64,000 nt of DNA, taken from Melitaea cinxia (taxonomy: Eukaryota > Arthropoda > Insecta > Lepidoptera > Nymphalidae). The translations under genes were made by a program, and so were the position numbers. The notes under the pieces are model-generated. The model was not told where the DNA came from. It did no database searches and worked only from the letters and a program-made list of their open reading frames with translations. The stretch covers positions 10,848,001 to 10,912,000 of the forward strand of contig NC_059414.1 of NCBI RefSeq assembly GCF_905220565.1, in the 5' to 3' direction. This document shows positions 10,971-21,696 of the stretch, piece after piece; the first letter of the stretch is position 1; the number at the start of each line of letters is the position of its first letter.

Positions 10971-11181
10971 TAACCGATTTCAAAAAAAAGAAGGAGGTTC
11001 TCAATTCGATTATATTTTTTATTTATTTATGTAAGTTACATCAGAACTTTTGACTGGGTGAACCGATTTTTTGATAATTTTCAATGAGATCTGATAAGTA
11101 CTTTTAAGGTTATATCTAATAATGCGTTTTACTTGTCGATGTCACTGAAGTCGGTTTTTTTTCGTTTGCGAGCAAACACAC
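10971..11181 (+). mobile_element. AACCGACTTC repeat, internally deleted short form
   Basis: Both ends are present (taaccgatttc on the left; gaagtcggttttttttcg with tttgcgagcaaacac on the right). The unit is about 210 bases instead of the ~400-460 of full copies, with the central segment missing. Confidence 0.7.
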
Positions 11182-11429
11182 TTATTATTTTAAGCTTTGC
11201 TTAAATTTAATTAGGAATATATTGTTTAAGTAAAAAAAAAAAAACGATTATAACGTAAGTGTTTTATTATCAACATTTATGTATCGTTTTATCTCCAACA
11301 AAATATATTAAGTAATCATCTCATCTCAATAAAAACATTGAAATAAAATTGAATTGTCTGTCTGTGATTTTACAATAACTATGTTTTTTCGAGTGATTTT
11401 AAACTTTTGTTAACAACGATTTCAAATTT

Positions 11430-11600
11430 TTGTTTGTCTGTTTTTCTGTTTGTCCGGGCTAATCTTCGGAACGGCTGAACCGATTTTTATGGAACATCAT
11501 TAGAAGGTAGAGGAGGTTGCGGATCAACATATAGACTACTTTTTATCCCAGATTTCCCGCGAAATTGTAATTTACGCGGTGAAACCGTGTTTACAGCGCC
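11430..11600 (+). mobile_element. Probable Helitron-like fragment
   Basis: 'cggaacggctgaaccgattt' and 'gcggtgaaaccgtg' resemble the interior and near-3' region of the CTAGT-ending elements (compare 40881-42394). A clean terminus is not present. Confidence 0.35.
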
Positions 11601-11657
11601 TATTAAGGTGAAACTCAGTGCATACGTGGATATTCAGAATACGACATAGGCCAACTT

Positions 11658-11873
11658 TAACCGACATCAAAAACAGTAGAAGGTTCTCGAATTGACTGTA
11701 TTTTTGTTACCTCATAACTTACTGGGTGTACCGATTTTGATAATATTTTTTTAAGCGAAAGATTGTGCTTGTCATGTCATCGATGCGTAATTAATTAACT
11801 GTCGTACATACTATCTATGTCGTATCGTTAGGCAATGTAATCGAAGTCATTTTTTGTCGTTTGCGAGCAAACA
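11658..11873 (+). mobile_element. AACCGACTTC repeat, short diverged form
   Basis: Begins 'taaccgacatc' and ends 'cgaagtcat' with 'tttgcgagcaaaca'. It is as short as the copy at 10971 but with more point changes. It contains the 'ctgggtgtaccgattttgat' block. Confidence 0.65.
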
Positions 11874-12443
11874 GAATTGTCATTCCTAAATTTTACGAAG
11901 GTGTCGTCCATAGGATAAGTTCGTAAATAGGGGGAGAGAGAGGACTTTGTTTAGCGCCATGGGATATAGGATATATACAAGGACAGTATAAATAAATTGC
12001 GACGATCGTACTTCTCTCTTTTTTTCTCCATTTTCTTAGCCTGACTGTTCTTAAGCTTTTTCATGACGATAAAATGTCATTTGAACTAGACTAGCTTTTA
12101 TGAAGTAAAATTTGTTAGGGGGTCACCCTACCAACAACAATACTACAATTGGTAGGAAATTACTCTGATAAAATCGCAAGACGTACCTAATAGTACTTCT
12201 AAATTTCATCATAAGTAAAAATATTCAAGATTCGTGAAGGAACATCAGCGGTTTGGCACACCCATTTAATATATCTTTTACTATCGTACGTCAAGTCAAC
12301 TAAAAGAATATATAAATCTAAAGATAATACTTTATTTTCATACTTTATGAGCTATTTTATTGTTCCATTTAGCTGTTTCTAAGATATGCTATATAAATGA
12401 TGTTTTTCTTATTCGAAAGAATTGTAACATCATAACAAAATTA
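11874..12443. other. No gene recognised
   Basis: Mixed-composition sequence with no credible frame or repeat unit shared elsewhere in the window. Confidence 0.4.
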
Positions 12444-12706
12444 TCTGCGGCTACGGCAGTAAAGAATATAGCCTCCCCCTCTCTTCCCGTGGGTGTCGTA
12501 AGAGGCGACTAAGGGATAGCACAGTTCCACGACCACCTTGGAACTTAAAAAGCCGACCGATGGCGGGATAACCATCCAACTGCTGGCTTTGAAAATATAC
12601 AGGCCGAAGACGGGCAGCAGCGTCTTCGGTGCGACAAAGCCAGCCCTGCGGTCACCAACCCGCCTGCCGAGCGTGGTGACTATGGGCAAAACAAATGAGT
12701 TCACGT
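12444..12706 (+). mobile_element. RTE-like short retroelement copy, 3'-truncated
   Basis: It is collinear with the copies at 5296, 19928 and 59004 from 'gcggctacggcagtaaagaa' through 'aaacaaatgagttcacg'. The final ~80 bases (tgtccagcagtggact and tail) are missing. Two opposed open frames over it are by-products. Confidence 0.7.
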
Positions 12707-13639
12707 CATTCTTATATTTTTTTCCTTTTATATATTCCCTTTATCTATCTTCTTTCTATATATTCATATCTTTTTCAAACTTTCAATCGTAAATAAAGTG
12801 TTTTTATTCTTCCGCTTAAATTCGAATATATTGTTTTAAATTAAATTGAACTAAGAAAGACATAACTTTTTTTTTAATTTTACTTGTTTTTTTATTTAGA
12901 AGAAAGAAACGAAACAAGTTTTACATTTATTACCATTTGTGTATTGTAACTATCTATCGCCTTCAAGTACCTTCTACCTAAGCGCTACGCTTCCGTCCAT
13001 CCATCAGTTTGTCCATCATAGGAATGGATCTATTCTTAAAACGTTCACGTAGCCTCGACAAGAAAGAGTTTAACAATTATTAAACTCAAAATCAAAGGTC
13101 GATGAACCCCATTATTGATATTTTTCTATCTTTTTTGTTCAATCTTAAAAACGAGTGTAAAAATAGTACTCTGTATTGAATCCTCTATGTGCGTCCTATT
13201 AAAATTAAGCCAGTTTTGTTAATCTATACTATTTATATTTCTATATCTATACTAGTTATTTTTATAGGTTTGCATTTTTTTTGTATTTTGGTCTATTTTT
13301 AATTGATAAACTCAAAAAATGCAGGACTGATTTTACATAGTATTTCACCGAGAAAATACCTACTGCGTTATCGGAGAAAAAGGAAGTTTTTGTTTTTCAA
13401 ATTTACTTAAAATTCAACGACAACTACTCATATGTTTAACTGGTGTAATTTTCGAAGAGTACTTTTCGTTTTATACAATAAAATGTATACATTTTCGAAG
13501 AGTAACACTTATTTTATATAATAAAGAGTAAAAAGAACCGAAAGAACCAGGAAATCCCGTTTCTGTTAAGAGAAAGTACCGAAAATCCTGGTTCTATAAA
13601 ACAGACAGGTTCTGGAAAACCTCATGTTTCCTGAAAGAG
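12707..13639. other. No gene recognised
   Basis: AT-rich sequence. Short direct repeats of an 'aagagtaac' type occur near 13450-13530. Nothing is assignable. Confidence 0.4.
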
Positions 13640-13677
13640 GTCTATGCCCAGCTATGTGACCTTACAGGCTGAATCTA
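13640..13677 (+). mobile_element. SINE family A 3' tail
   Basis: 'gaggtctatgcccagc' through 'acaggctgaatc' matches the end of the SINE at 14157-14499 read on its own strand. Confidence 0.5.
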
Positions 13678-13730
13678 TTACATAATTATTTTTGCTATTT
13701 TTTTTTTTAATACAATGATAAGCATTTGAC

Positions 13731-13850
13731 CACTATTTCACCTGGTGGTATGTGAAAATGCGATCCAAGATGGAGCATGCTTACCTAGAAGTAACCTGTT
13801 AACTCGCGACTTAAAGATGACGTGTATAATTCACATATCAGACGGATGTA
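13731..13850 (+). repeat. Probable dispersed repeat fragment
   Basis: 'atttcacctggtggtatgtg' then 'gatccaagatggagcatgc' resembles a repeat module I associate with Lepidoptera. There is no second copy in this window to confirm it. Confidence 0.35.
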
Positions 13851-14156
13851 TGTGAATGTATTTTATGAGTGTTTTTATATGGAATGTTTTTAAAACTATT
13901 TAGTCCTTCGAACATAGGCGTGTTACAATACAAGTCTATGTATGGTTCGTCAAGGCGAGGCGACCCTTGCCGTGCATCGCATTAAACGCAACACGTGGTC
14001 AACAATGTTGTTTTTGTTACTAATGGAAACTACTATGGACTTATTGTTGTTTAAAACGTTTTTATATATAACTCGTTAACTTATTTTAACAACAAGTACA
14101 AATGTCGTTGAATGGCTGTGCAATGCGTTTGTTGATTGGTTGGTTTTAATCATTTA

Positions 14157-14499
14157 TCGCTCAGCCTGTAATATCCCACTACTGGGCATAAGCCTCTTTC
14201 CCCATGTAGGAGAAGGATCAGAGCTTAATCCACCACGCTGCTCCAATGCGGGTTGGCGGATATATTCCCTACTATGAGTAACGATCGCAATCAGGTGTAC
14301 ATGATAACAACCGGGACCGACGGCTTAACGTGCTCTCCGAGGCACGGTGGCGAGACCCACAAGGACTGCACAACACCCAGACCACGGCAAACACCTGTAT
14401 GGCCAATACAAATGTTTGTCATGTGCGGGGATCGAACCCGCAACCGCCAGGGCAACCGCCACAATCCATGGCTGTGACCGTTGCGCCAACGCGGCGTCG
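14157..14499 (-). mobile_element. tRNA-derived SINE (family A), full length with TSD
   Basis: On the minus strand the 5' end is tRNA-like. An A box (TTGGCGCAACGGTC) is followed by a B box (GGTTCGATCCC), then an unrelated body and a LINE-type tail 'tgggatattacaggctga'. A perfect 12-bp direct repeat, TTTAATCATTTA, flanks it at 14145-14156 and 14500-14511. The A and B boxes would serve as an internal RNA polymerase III promoter. Open frames across it are not genes. Confidence 0.85.
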
Positions 14500-14531
14500 T
14501 TTAATCATTTAATGACACAATTTTTATACAA

Positions 14532-14752
14532 ACTAGCTGACCCCACAAACGTTGTTTTGCCATAATTATATTTTATTAAACTTCTCAATCCCCCCCCCCC
14601 CTATAACTTAGGGGTTATGACAAATAGATGTTGTTCGATTCTCAGATCTACCCGATATGCACACAAAATTTTATGAGAATCGGTCAAGCCGTTTCGGAGA
14701 TGTTTAACTACAAACATCACGACACGAGAATTTTATATATTAGATAATTATA
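14532..14752 (-). mobile_element. Helitron-like element (GGGTCAGCTAGT end)
   Basis: On the minus strand it ends 'aacgtttgtggggtcagcta' plus GT, i.e. a CTAGT terminus. The interior 'cgatatgcacacaaaatttt' is shared (other strand) with 40881-41091 and 42187-42394. It contains a poly-C run at about 14590-14601. Confidence 0.6.
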
Positions 14753-14760
14753 TATTATAT

Positions 14761-14950
14761 ACTAGCGACCCGCCCCGGCTTCGCACGGTCGCAAAAACTA
14801 TCATCGTTCCTCTACTATATTATGGATGTATTATACATATAAATCTTCCTCTGGAATCACTCTATTTACTAAAGAAAACCGCATCAAAATCCATTGCGTA
14901 GTATTTAGAGATCTAAGCTTACAGACAGCGAGAAGCGACTTTGTTTTATG
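14761..14950 (-). mobile_element. Helitron-like element (GGGTCGCTAGT end)
   Basis: On the minus strand it runs to 'gaagccggggcgggtcgcta' plus GT at 14761. It is homologous to 5870-6078. It lies head-to-tail with the different Helitron-like element at 14532-14752, separated by 8 bases. Confidence 0.6.
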
Positions 14951-15875
14951 CTATGTAATGATATATTAATTTATCTTCAACGGCTAAAAAAATGTTTTTT
15001 TATTGTGCTTCTATTATATTTATATCCTCTTTATTTATTTTATTTTTTTATTGTTATTTATTTTTGCAATCTCAAATCAATTTCAAGTGGCGTTTTGTTT
15101 AAAAAAGTACAATATAATTCTAAAAAACTACACTTATTTAAAACTTCGACATTTTAAAATTTAAATATTAAATATGTAGTAAGGAACCCCATTTGCTTTG
15201 TTCTCTATTCAAAAACAACTTATCCCAAACACGTGGTGCTGTCCCTTAGCAAAAAACCTAAGGATCTCTGTTTCCATTCAACTTTAATTGGTATCTATTT
15301 CAGTGCACATCTTAATTCGTCTCCTATTCTAATAGTTAGTTAAAAAAATAAAATTAAAAAAAAAAAACAATTAGGTAGATAATAATTTATGATAGCCAAT
15401 TTTGTTATAATTTTTGTAATAGTGTTAAATAATTTTAAAATTATTAAATATTATTTTCAAATTAGGACTCTCGAAAATTTTAAAGTTGGTAAAATTTTTA
15501 GCGAAAACTGAAAAATTTGCTAACTGTGGCATTTTGAAATGTAAGCACATAGTCGCCGATATTAGTTAAGATAGCACGTTGAAAAACAAGGTCCAATCTT
15601 TTTCTTTGACAAGAAGGCTAGCATTTATTTATCTTTTGAAATAATGCAAATGAACTACTAAGAATGGAAAAATTATCTTGTTAAGGGAATGTTTCAGCTA
15701 AACTGTAATTCTTATATTTTCTTATGATTCCAATTAAAAATCAAAGCCATATAATGGAACTTGGCTGTTTAATTTCACATTTCAATAGTGTCGTGCAAAA
15801 ATTACAAATATAGTCAGCCGAACTAGACATAATATTAGAGAAAATTATTTATCGTTGTGTCCATTTGTTATAAGT
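14951..15875. other. No gene recognised
   Basis: AT-rich and low-complexity (many T runs). The 69-codon frame at 14948-15157 is T-biased and unsupported. Confidence 0.45.
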
Positions 15876-16017
15876 ATTCTTTGACGGTTCGCAGGAAAGT
15901 GGACATAAGGTGCCAATTCAAACCACTAATTGCAAAACCATCGAAACGTCGCATGAATTTGCAATTAGTGGTTTGATTGGCACCTTATGTCCACTTTCCT
16001 GCGAACCGTCAAAGAAT
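15876..16017. repeat. Near-perfect foldback (61/60-bp arms, 21-base loop)
   Basis: The left arm 15876-15936 pairs with the right arm 15958-16017 with a single 1-base gap (gaattgg against gattgg). The loop is 15937-15957. The arms are of ordinary complexity (for example gcaggaaagtggacataagg), not simple repeats. It could be a very short foldback/MITE or a transcribed hairpin. Nothing else in the window matches it. Confidence 0.9.
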
Positions 16018-17217
16018 AATTAGAGAAAATTTTGTTTCTTAACAAATATTATATATAATATAAAGTATAACAAATATAATATAAAGTAACTAACAAATTT
16101 AAATATAAAAACTGTAATACTGACTTCAATTTATAAATATTATGTTTGCTAATGTGATGTTTATTAAAGGATTATTTTTAAAACTGATAAAAAAAATACT
16201 GTCACTATTTTTTAAAAGATTATTTGTGTGTCTACTTTAATAATTATATTCACCGATTGGATGAGTATAGATTTGAAAAAAAAAAAACAAATTATTCAGT
16301 ACTAAGATTTGTTGCTGGGAGATTATTTGGACTCAAACTAGGTACATCGTGCTCATCGTGTGTGCTTCTTGTGTTGCAGACATCCATTGGCTGCAGTAGA
16401 TAACCGCTTAGTACCAAACGAACTGGACGGTTGAGCACAAGCGTACTTTAGTTCAAGTATGCTTTTGATTTAGTAAAACTTCAGAAATGATAGATCATTT
16501 CACAATTGGCAGAACCGCGGGAAGACGGATAAATATTAAATATTTAGTGTTTTTAGCATGACTGGTGAAATTCAATCTAATTATAAATTTAGGTTAAAAG
16601 GAAACTAACCGGGTTTATTGTCGTTTTTACTCGGAACTTCAAAAATGTTCCGCTTTTTAATTCAAACGGAGTTACGAGTATATCTGCGCAGCTCCTTTGA
16701 TCATTGCTAATGACCAGCGCAGTTGATAAAGTAGTTACTATGATTTATATTAGCAATTATTATTGGCGTTACTTTAAATTGATTTTTTATGGACACTCTT
16801 TTTGTGACTCCGTTTACACCCACACTAGAAAAATTTTGGAGTATATAATGCATAATAGATTTTTTAAAACCACTATATACTTAAGAAAGTCTTTTTAGAT
16901 TCTGAAAACATCTTAAGTTGTTCATTTTTTTTTTCTTTAGAGTAATTTAGTCCCCAAATTTGGGATCTAATGATCCTAAATTAAAAAAGCATGTACTTCA
17001 CATCCTACAGAACGATACTTTATATTTAATGTATTAGCTGAACTTAATGCCAAAAATGTTAGAATAATGAATGAAGTCTAGTCTGTGACCACTAGAAACA
17101 AAGCAATGGTTATACGGGTAAAACATTAAGTATCTAAATAAGAAGAATTTTCTATGATTATTGATAACATTTTATAAAAGTTCAAGTTTCCTGATCTTTA
17201 TGATGAATACCATACAT
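16018..17217. other. No gene recognised
   Basis: AT-rich. Short ATATAAAGTA-type direct repeats follow the foldback at 16045-16095. Confidence 0.4.
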
Positions 17218-17263
17218 TAAAATACAATCAAATTGAGGACCTTCTCCGTCTTTGAAGTCGGTT
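17218..17263 (-). mobile_element. Fragment of the AACCGACTTC repeat
   Basis: 'tacaatcaaattgaggacc' and 'tttgaagtcggttaaa' match one end of the family. The SINE at 17266 begins immediately after it. Confidence 0.6.
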
Positions 17264-17265
17264 AA

Positions 17266-17487
17266 AGGGCGGCAAAATGCATACCACCTAACGATAAGTG
17301 ATTATCGTAACCTATAGAGTCTATAGACGGCCTGATCCACTAGAAGCACTACACTAGCGCTTTGCAGACCTTACACCTGACTTTAGTTACTCAACACTAC
17401 TTGTGAACCGTATTATTTAGCTGTGATCTTCACTAAGGTTGACCGTTGAGGTATTTACTCAGGCTGCTCAGATTTTGAGCAGGATAT
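17266..17487 (-). mobile_element. SINE family C body and tail, diverged
   Basis: Reverse complement of the 26198-26455 and 31550-31822 bodies: 'ataagtgattatcgtaacc', 'ttagctgtgatcttc' and 'caggctgctcag' are recognisable. The tRNA-like head is missing. Confidence 0.6.
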
Positions 17488-18762
17488 TTTATTCTTTACA
17501 CTACCTCCATAATATAGTGGCATCTTTATTTTATTTATATGTCAAAACTCTATTTAAAACTATACTAGCTTCGGTCACGAGCTTTTCTAGCTTAGGTGTC
17601 AGGATTCCAATCAATTATATATAACAGAGTTTTACAAATAAATAAATCTTATTCTTCTTAAACTAATATCTATACATAAATTAAAATGGTAGGAAAGTCA
17701 AATGTTGTTATTATTATGGTAATAACCATGCTATAAAGCTAGCTTCACACTATAAAAATCACGCAATATAAGTAACTTAGGCCGATAAACATAATTAAAT
17801 TAATATAAGTAGTATCAAGACAATTTTAGCGCCATCTATAAGATTTTAAAAACTTGAATCCCTTTTTGGATATAAATAATTTAAATTTAATAATGTTAGC
17901 GAGGTTAACCAGTCATAGATGGAGTTGTGAAAATGATGGAGGTGGAATTTTCTGCTTAAAAATTGTATCATTAATTCGTTTCAGAGATGAGCAAGACAAT
18001 TAAAAAATATGTTCATATATGTTTTAAGCTGCTTCATCTATGTCTTATAAAATTCATCAAGTTTGTCTGTAATGGAACTTTCTTCATCTGCTTCAGTCAC
18101 AACTTATGACCTAATTCAGCAGAATAACCATAAAGTGATTTATTCAAAAAAGGCTGAAAATAAGCACTTTTTGAAGGTCGATTTACAAAAGACAGTCTCC
18201 TTCTGTTACTGCACTTTCTGTAGATATTAAATGTAAAGAAGAAACGGGTAAATTGATGTTATTTTAAAAGGTATAATCGTAGGTATTTTTGGTGCTGTAT
18301 AGCGTTCACGCAGACGACGTTGCGGGCAGCAGTTAGTAGAAGATAAAGGGCTTTTTATCTATTTTTAAATATTTTTTGATAGTAAACCTGCACATTAATA
18401 AAATAATATAAGAAGCATAAAACTGTAATTGTACTTATTACACTGATATAACCCAAAAAAACATACTTTTTATTACATGCCGATTTATATTAATTTATAA
18501 ATAATTATTTTCATTTAAAACCAGTAAAAATTTCAAATTTTTACCTACACTAGCAAAAAAATATGCACATGTTCGTAGTGAACCGCCTGGATATATTATA
18601 CACATGTGTTTCAAATTCCTCAACCTCCAACGGACCGACAACAATTCGTGCTACGAATGTTTCTAGGTAAGGCTGAATCATGTTAAATATGAAACTAATT
18701 ATGTTTTCATACACAGACGTTCTATATTTAATTATATCTTAAAATAACACAAATCGACTTAC
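17488..18762. other. Mostly unassigned; possible Helitron-like end at 18300-18333
   Basis: 'acgacgttgcgggcagcagt' followed by TAGT resembles a decayed CTAGT-type terminus. The rest is AT-rich without coding signs. It would be intron if the exon at 18763-18982 is real. Confidence 0.35.
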
Positions 18763-18982
18763 CAGATTCTGGGAATGAACACAATTCCCTCGTACACAGA
18801 ACAAAACTTTAATGTCACTAGTATACCGTCACAGACGTTGAGGTCACTATTTGAAATAAACACAACACTGTAATGTCACTCGTAACGATTAAGTTCACGC
18901 TAAAACGATATCGAGTTTGATTTTTTTCAGGAAAACGCATCAAGGACACACGTCCACACGCAACGACGGTTGAGCTAAAACT
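18763..18982 (-). other. Candidate non-coding first exon of a host gene
   Basis: Read on the minus strand, an initiator TCAGTT places +1 at about 18982. The transcript would run ~220 nt through GTGT-rich sequence and end at 'cccagaatctg' followed by GTAAGT (18757-18762), a strong 5' splice site. A short ORF ending at 18818 could only be a uORF. A coding exon is not visible to the left, so the gene, if real, would have a long first intron or leave the window. This is inference from consensus signals only. Confidence 0.35.
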
Positions 18983-19120
18983 GAAGACAATCGGAGATTC
19001 GGAGCTTTCAGCGTAGCGATGCGCGCGCGCTCCGTTCATGACGACGCCGCGATGCTCTATCCCTTTCTCAACTATAGCAAGCTCCTGATTTGTTTTATTC
19101 CCCTCTCTTTCTATCCCAAT
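18940..19120 (-). promoter_or_regulatory. Candidate Inr + DPE core promoter
   Basis: TCAGTT (A at 18982) matches the insect initiator TCAKTY exactly. With that A as +1, positions +28 to +33 read GGACGT, an exact match to the downstream promoter element RGWYVT at the required spacing. No TATA box is seen. Upstream (about 19000-19060) the sequence is unusually CpG-rich for this window (gatgcgcgcgcgctcc), and a GA-rich tract (gatagaaagagagggg on the minus strand) lies near 19100-19115. Confidence 0.45.
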
Positions 19121-19577
19121 GTCGTCGCGTGAAAATTAAGAAAACGGAGTCGACATTCGTATTATGTAATTCGATTGATTTATTCTGCCTTTTGATTAAT
19201 GTTTTCTTATCTTTCTGTGTTATATGTTTATGTGTATCTACATTAGACAGAACAGCTACATATATGTTGGGCAGGAAGTATTATTGGCTGATACACAGTC
19301 GTAGACAATAAAGAATGTGGAAACCGACAAACGTTTATAAAGATATATATTTCTATTTTTTCAACATGTTTAAGCCACATGTTACAGTAACTTTATATTC
19401 GTCCCTTTGATTAAATTTTATTTCAATATTAAACATATTTTCTCTCATTATTGAAGTAGATATAATTTAAGATGAAAAGAACATATATATAATTTATTTG
19501 TATTATTTGTATCTTATTCTGTTTGATGTAAGTTTATTATACACCACCTACTTATTTCTTTTCTTTCTCTTAATGCT
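19121..19577. other. No gene recognised
   Basis: T-rich sequence. The 73-codon frame at 19090-19311 has no recognisable features. Confidence 0.4.
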
Positions 19578-19702
19578 AACCCTAAGGTTGCCTAGAAGAA
19601 ATCGCTACCGAGCAATAAGATCGCCTCATTGTGCATTATACTTTTTACTTTGCAATTCTGTATTAAATTACTCTATGTGATGTACAATAAAGAATAAATA
19701 AA
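19578..19702 (+). mobile_element. LINE 3' end (GGTTGCCTAGAAGAAATCGCT family)
   Basis: 'ctaaggttgcctagaagaaa' followed by 'gatgtacaataaagaataaa' and an ATAAA-rich tail. It has the same module and polyadenylation-like signal as 48988-49123. Confidence 0.65.
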
Positions 19703-19927
19703 TATAATAAAAACATACTGTATCGATGATGTGTTTTTGTTATCCGTCACTACCTAATTACTAATAACTCAATATTGAGATTGTACCAACATTAATATTT
19801 GTTTAACAAAATGCAGTGTATTAGAATCTATAAAAATATTTGTGGTTTAAGTGTGTCTTAATCAACAGTTCTAAGTATCCAGTTAATAAATTAAATATAA
19901 TAAAATATAATTACGTTAGTGATCGTC

Positions 19928-20270
19928 TGTGTGGTGTGTGGTTACGCCAGTAAAGAATATAGCCACCCCCTCTCTTCCCGTGGCTGTCGTAAGAGGCGAC
20001 TAAGCGAGGATAACACAGTTCCACTACCACTTTAGAACCTTAAAAGTCGACCGATTGCGGATTTGCGATAGCCATACAATTGCTGGCTTTGAAATACACA
20101 GGCCGAAAACAGGCAGCAGCGTTTTCGGTCTGACAAAGCCAGCCTTGCGTTCACCAACCCGCCTGCCCAGCGTGGTCACTATGAGTAAAACAAATGAATT
20201 CACGCCATTTTTAGTACCAACTGATCGAGGCCTATGTCCAGCAGAGGACTGCGATAGGCTAAAGTGAGTG
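19928..20270 (+). mobile_element. RTE-like short retroelement with 10-bp TSD
   Basis: Collinear with 5296-5640 and 59004-59366. It is flanked by AGTGATCGTC at 19918-19927 and 20271-20280, which marks both ends of the insertion. The tail is 'gataggctaaagtgagtg'. It carries point changes in the core (gcagcgttttcggtctga), so it is not a recent copy. Confidence 0.8.
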
Positions 20271-20479
20271 AGTGATCGTCCCGGTTTTACTCGTGGTTTA
20301 TTCCATCATTTTTCAAAGTTTTTAATGCAATTGTTAATTGTTTCTCCATTATTTAACCGAACAAATCTGAAAAAATCTAAAAAAATATTGATAAATCTAT
20401 ATTAACTACAGCTGAACAGATTAGTAATGCAATTATCTCAGGTACACCTTGTTCGAAATTTAAAATTATATGAGCGTCT

Positions 20480-20588
20480 TATCCCATTTATCAAGGAAGG
20501 CTATTGGCTATATAACATCTCATTACAAACATTAGGAAAAGAGCATCAATGGGAAATATTGCGGGTGAAACTGCGCGTGAAAGCTAGT
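20480..20588 (+). mobile_element. Helitron-like 3' end
   Basis: 'gcgggtgaaactgcgcgtga' then 'aagctagt' gives a GC-rich imperfect stem before CTAGT. The 5' boundary is unclear. Confidence 0.45.
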
Positions 20589-21193
20589 TTGCTATGTTCA
20601 AATACATTTTTTTAACAGACAAAGATTAACAAAATAATTTAATTATAATATTACGAGAACTTAGCAAGATACTTCGGCTAGGAAATGAATTTCCTCTGTG
20701 CATTTCTGAGAAAATAAATTTTACATCCATTCCATACATCCATCTCGCAACTCTCGTTCTCGCTTCCTGGTTTATCGGAAGTCGTATTTAAGTAATGGAT
20801 TGTTATTGATCAACAAAATATATGCATATATAGTAATAATTTAGTACATTATACATAGTGACGTGTAATAATATCGTCAATTTACAATCTATCTTTGCAA
20901 AACTTAAAATTGTGAACTATCTTTAACTAACTAGGTGTAAAAGTTTTTTTATTTTTTAAAGATTTAGAGCGAATATAACTCACTTTAGATAAGATTTTAA
21001 AATGTGCTAGCCGATTGCAAAGGATGAGTAATCTGTAATATCAGAATTAAATTTTAGGTTTATTTTACGATTAGGTGGTTTGTAATAAAGTGATATAGAC
21101 TTAGACTACTTACACTTACAAACAACTAATATTTCTAAAAATTTAAATTATAATCATAATGGAGTTTAATAAGAATGTATTTCAATAACTTAC
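20589..21193. other. No gene recognised
   Basis: AT-rich. I see no open frame or shared repeat. Confidence 0.4.
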
Positions 21194-21266
21194 TTTTTGT
21201 ATTCGGCTCGCGTCTTCATCTGTGTTACGTTACTTGTCAAATTAGTTGAAGTACTTAACTTTTACT
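21194..21266 (-). other. Candidate first coding exon (short)
   Basis: On the minus strand an initiator-like TCAGT puts +1 near 21266. ATG follows at 21219 and opens MKTRAEYKK. After 26 coding bases the sequence reads GTAAGT (21188-21193), a 5' splice-site consensus. The downstream promoter element position does not match consensus, and there is no second exon to support it. The coding part is too short to identify. Confidence 0.2.
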
Positions 21267-21419
21267 GACACTACACAATAATTGAAATTTGATGACGCCT
21301 AACTAGACCAGTGATATTAGCCTTTGAAAATGGTAAAAAGTGAACAAAATTATAGTACGATGAAATCCATCGGAAAAGAAAGAGAATACAACGAAAATGA
21401 AAGGAAAAATAAAATACGG

Positions 21420-21615
21420 GCGATCTGAGGTCGGGAAGCGGTACGGGGGGGTAGGAGTAAAAAACGGTTTATCTCGATCCTATGGAAAAAAGTTAAATGA
21501 CGAAATTATATGTAATAAAAAAAATTTACAACTTTTGTATTTACACTTTTTCACATAACCTCAAAATTCATGTGAAAAATTCAAAAAACCGTGTTTTTGG
21601 TTTTTTATTTTTCTT
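21420..21615. repeat. Probable conserved dispersed repeat
   Basis: A distinctive block with 'gtacgggggggtaggagtaa', 'aaaaaacggtttatctcgat' and 'cacataacctcaaaattcat'. I recall closely similar blocks scattered in other lepidopteran sequences. There is no second copy in this window and its class is unknown. Confidence 0.35.
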
Positions 21616-21696
21616 AAAAAATATCCGCCAAACAGACAAGACACAGTTGAACAGCGCAGTAAATTAAGCAAAGACCCTTCTTCTACATAGACAAAA

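Noticed and set aside
12441..12792. Opposed ORFs of 84-87 codons
   Set aside because: Both cover the RTE-like repeat copy. Equivalent frames occur at 5301-5504, 20055-20267 and 59043-59400 in other copies.
14253..14565. Three overlapping 60-74 codon plus-strand ORFs
   Set aside because: They lie within and just past the minus-strand tRNA-derived SINE. GC-rich SINE sequence gives open frames by chance; the same happens at 32320 and 43044-43354.
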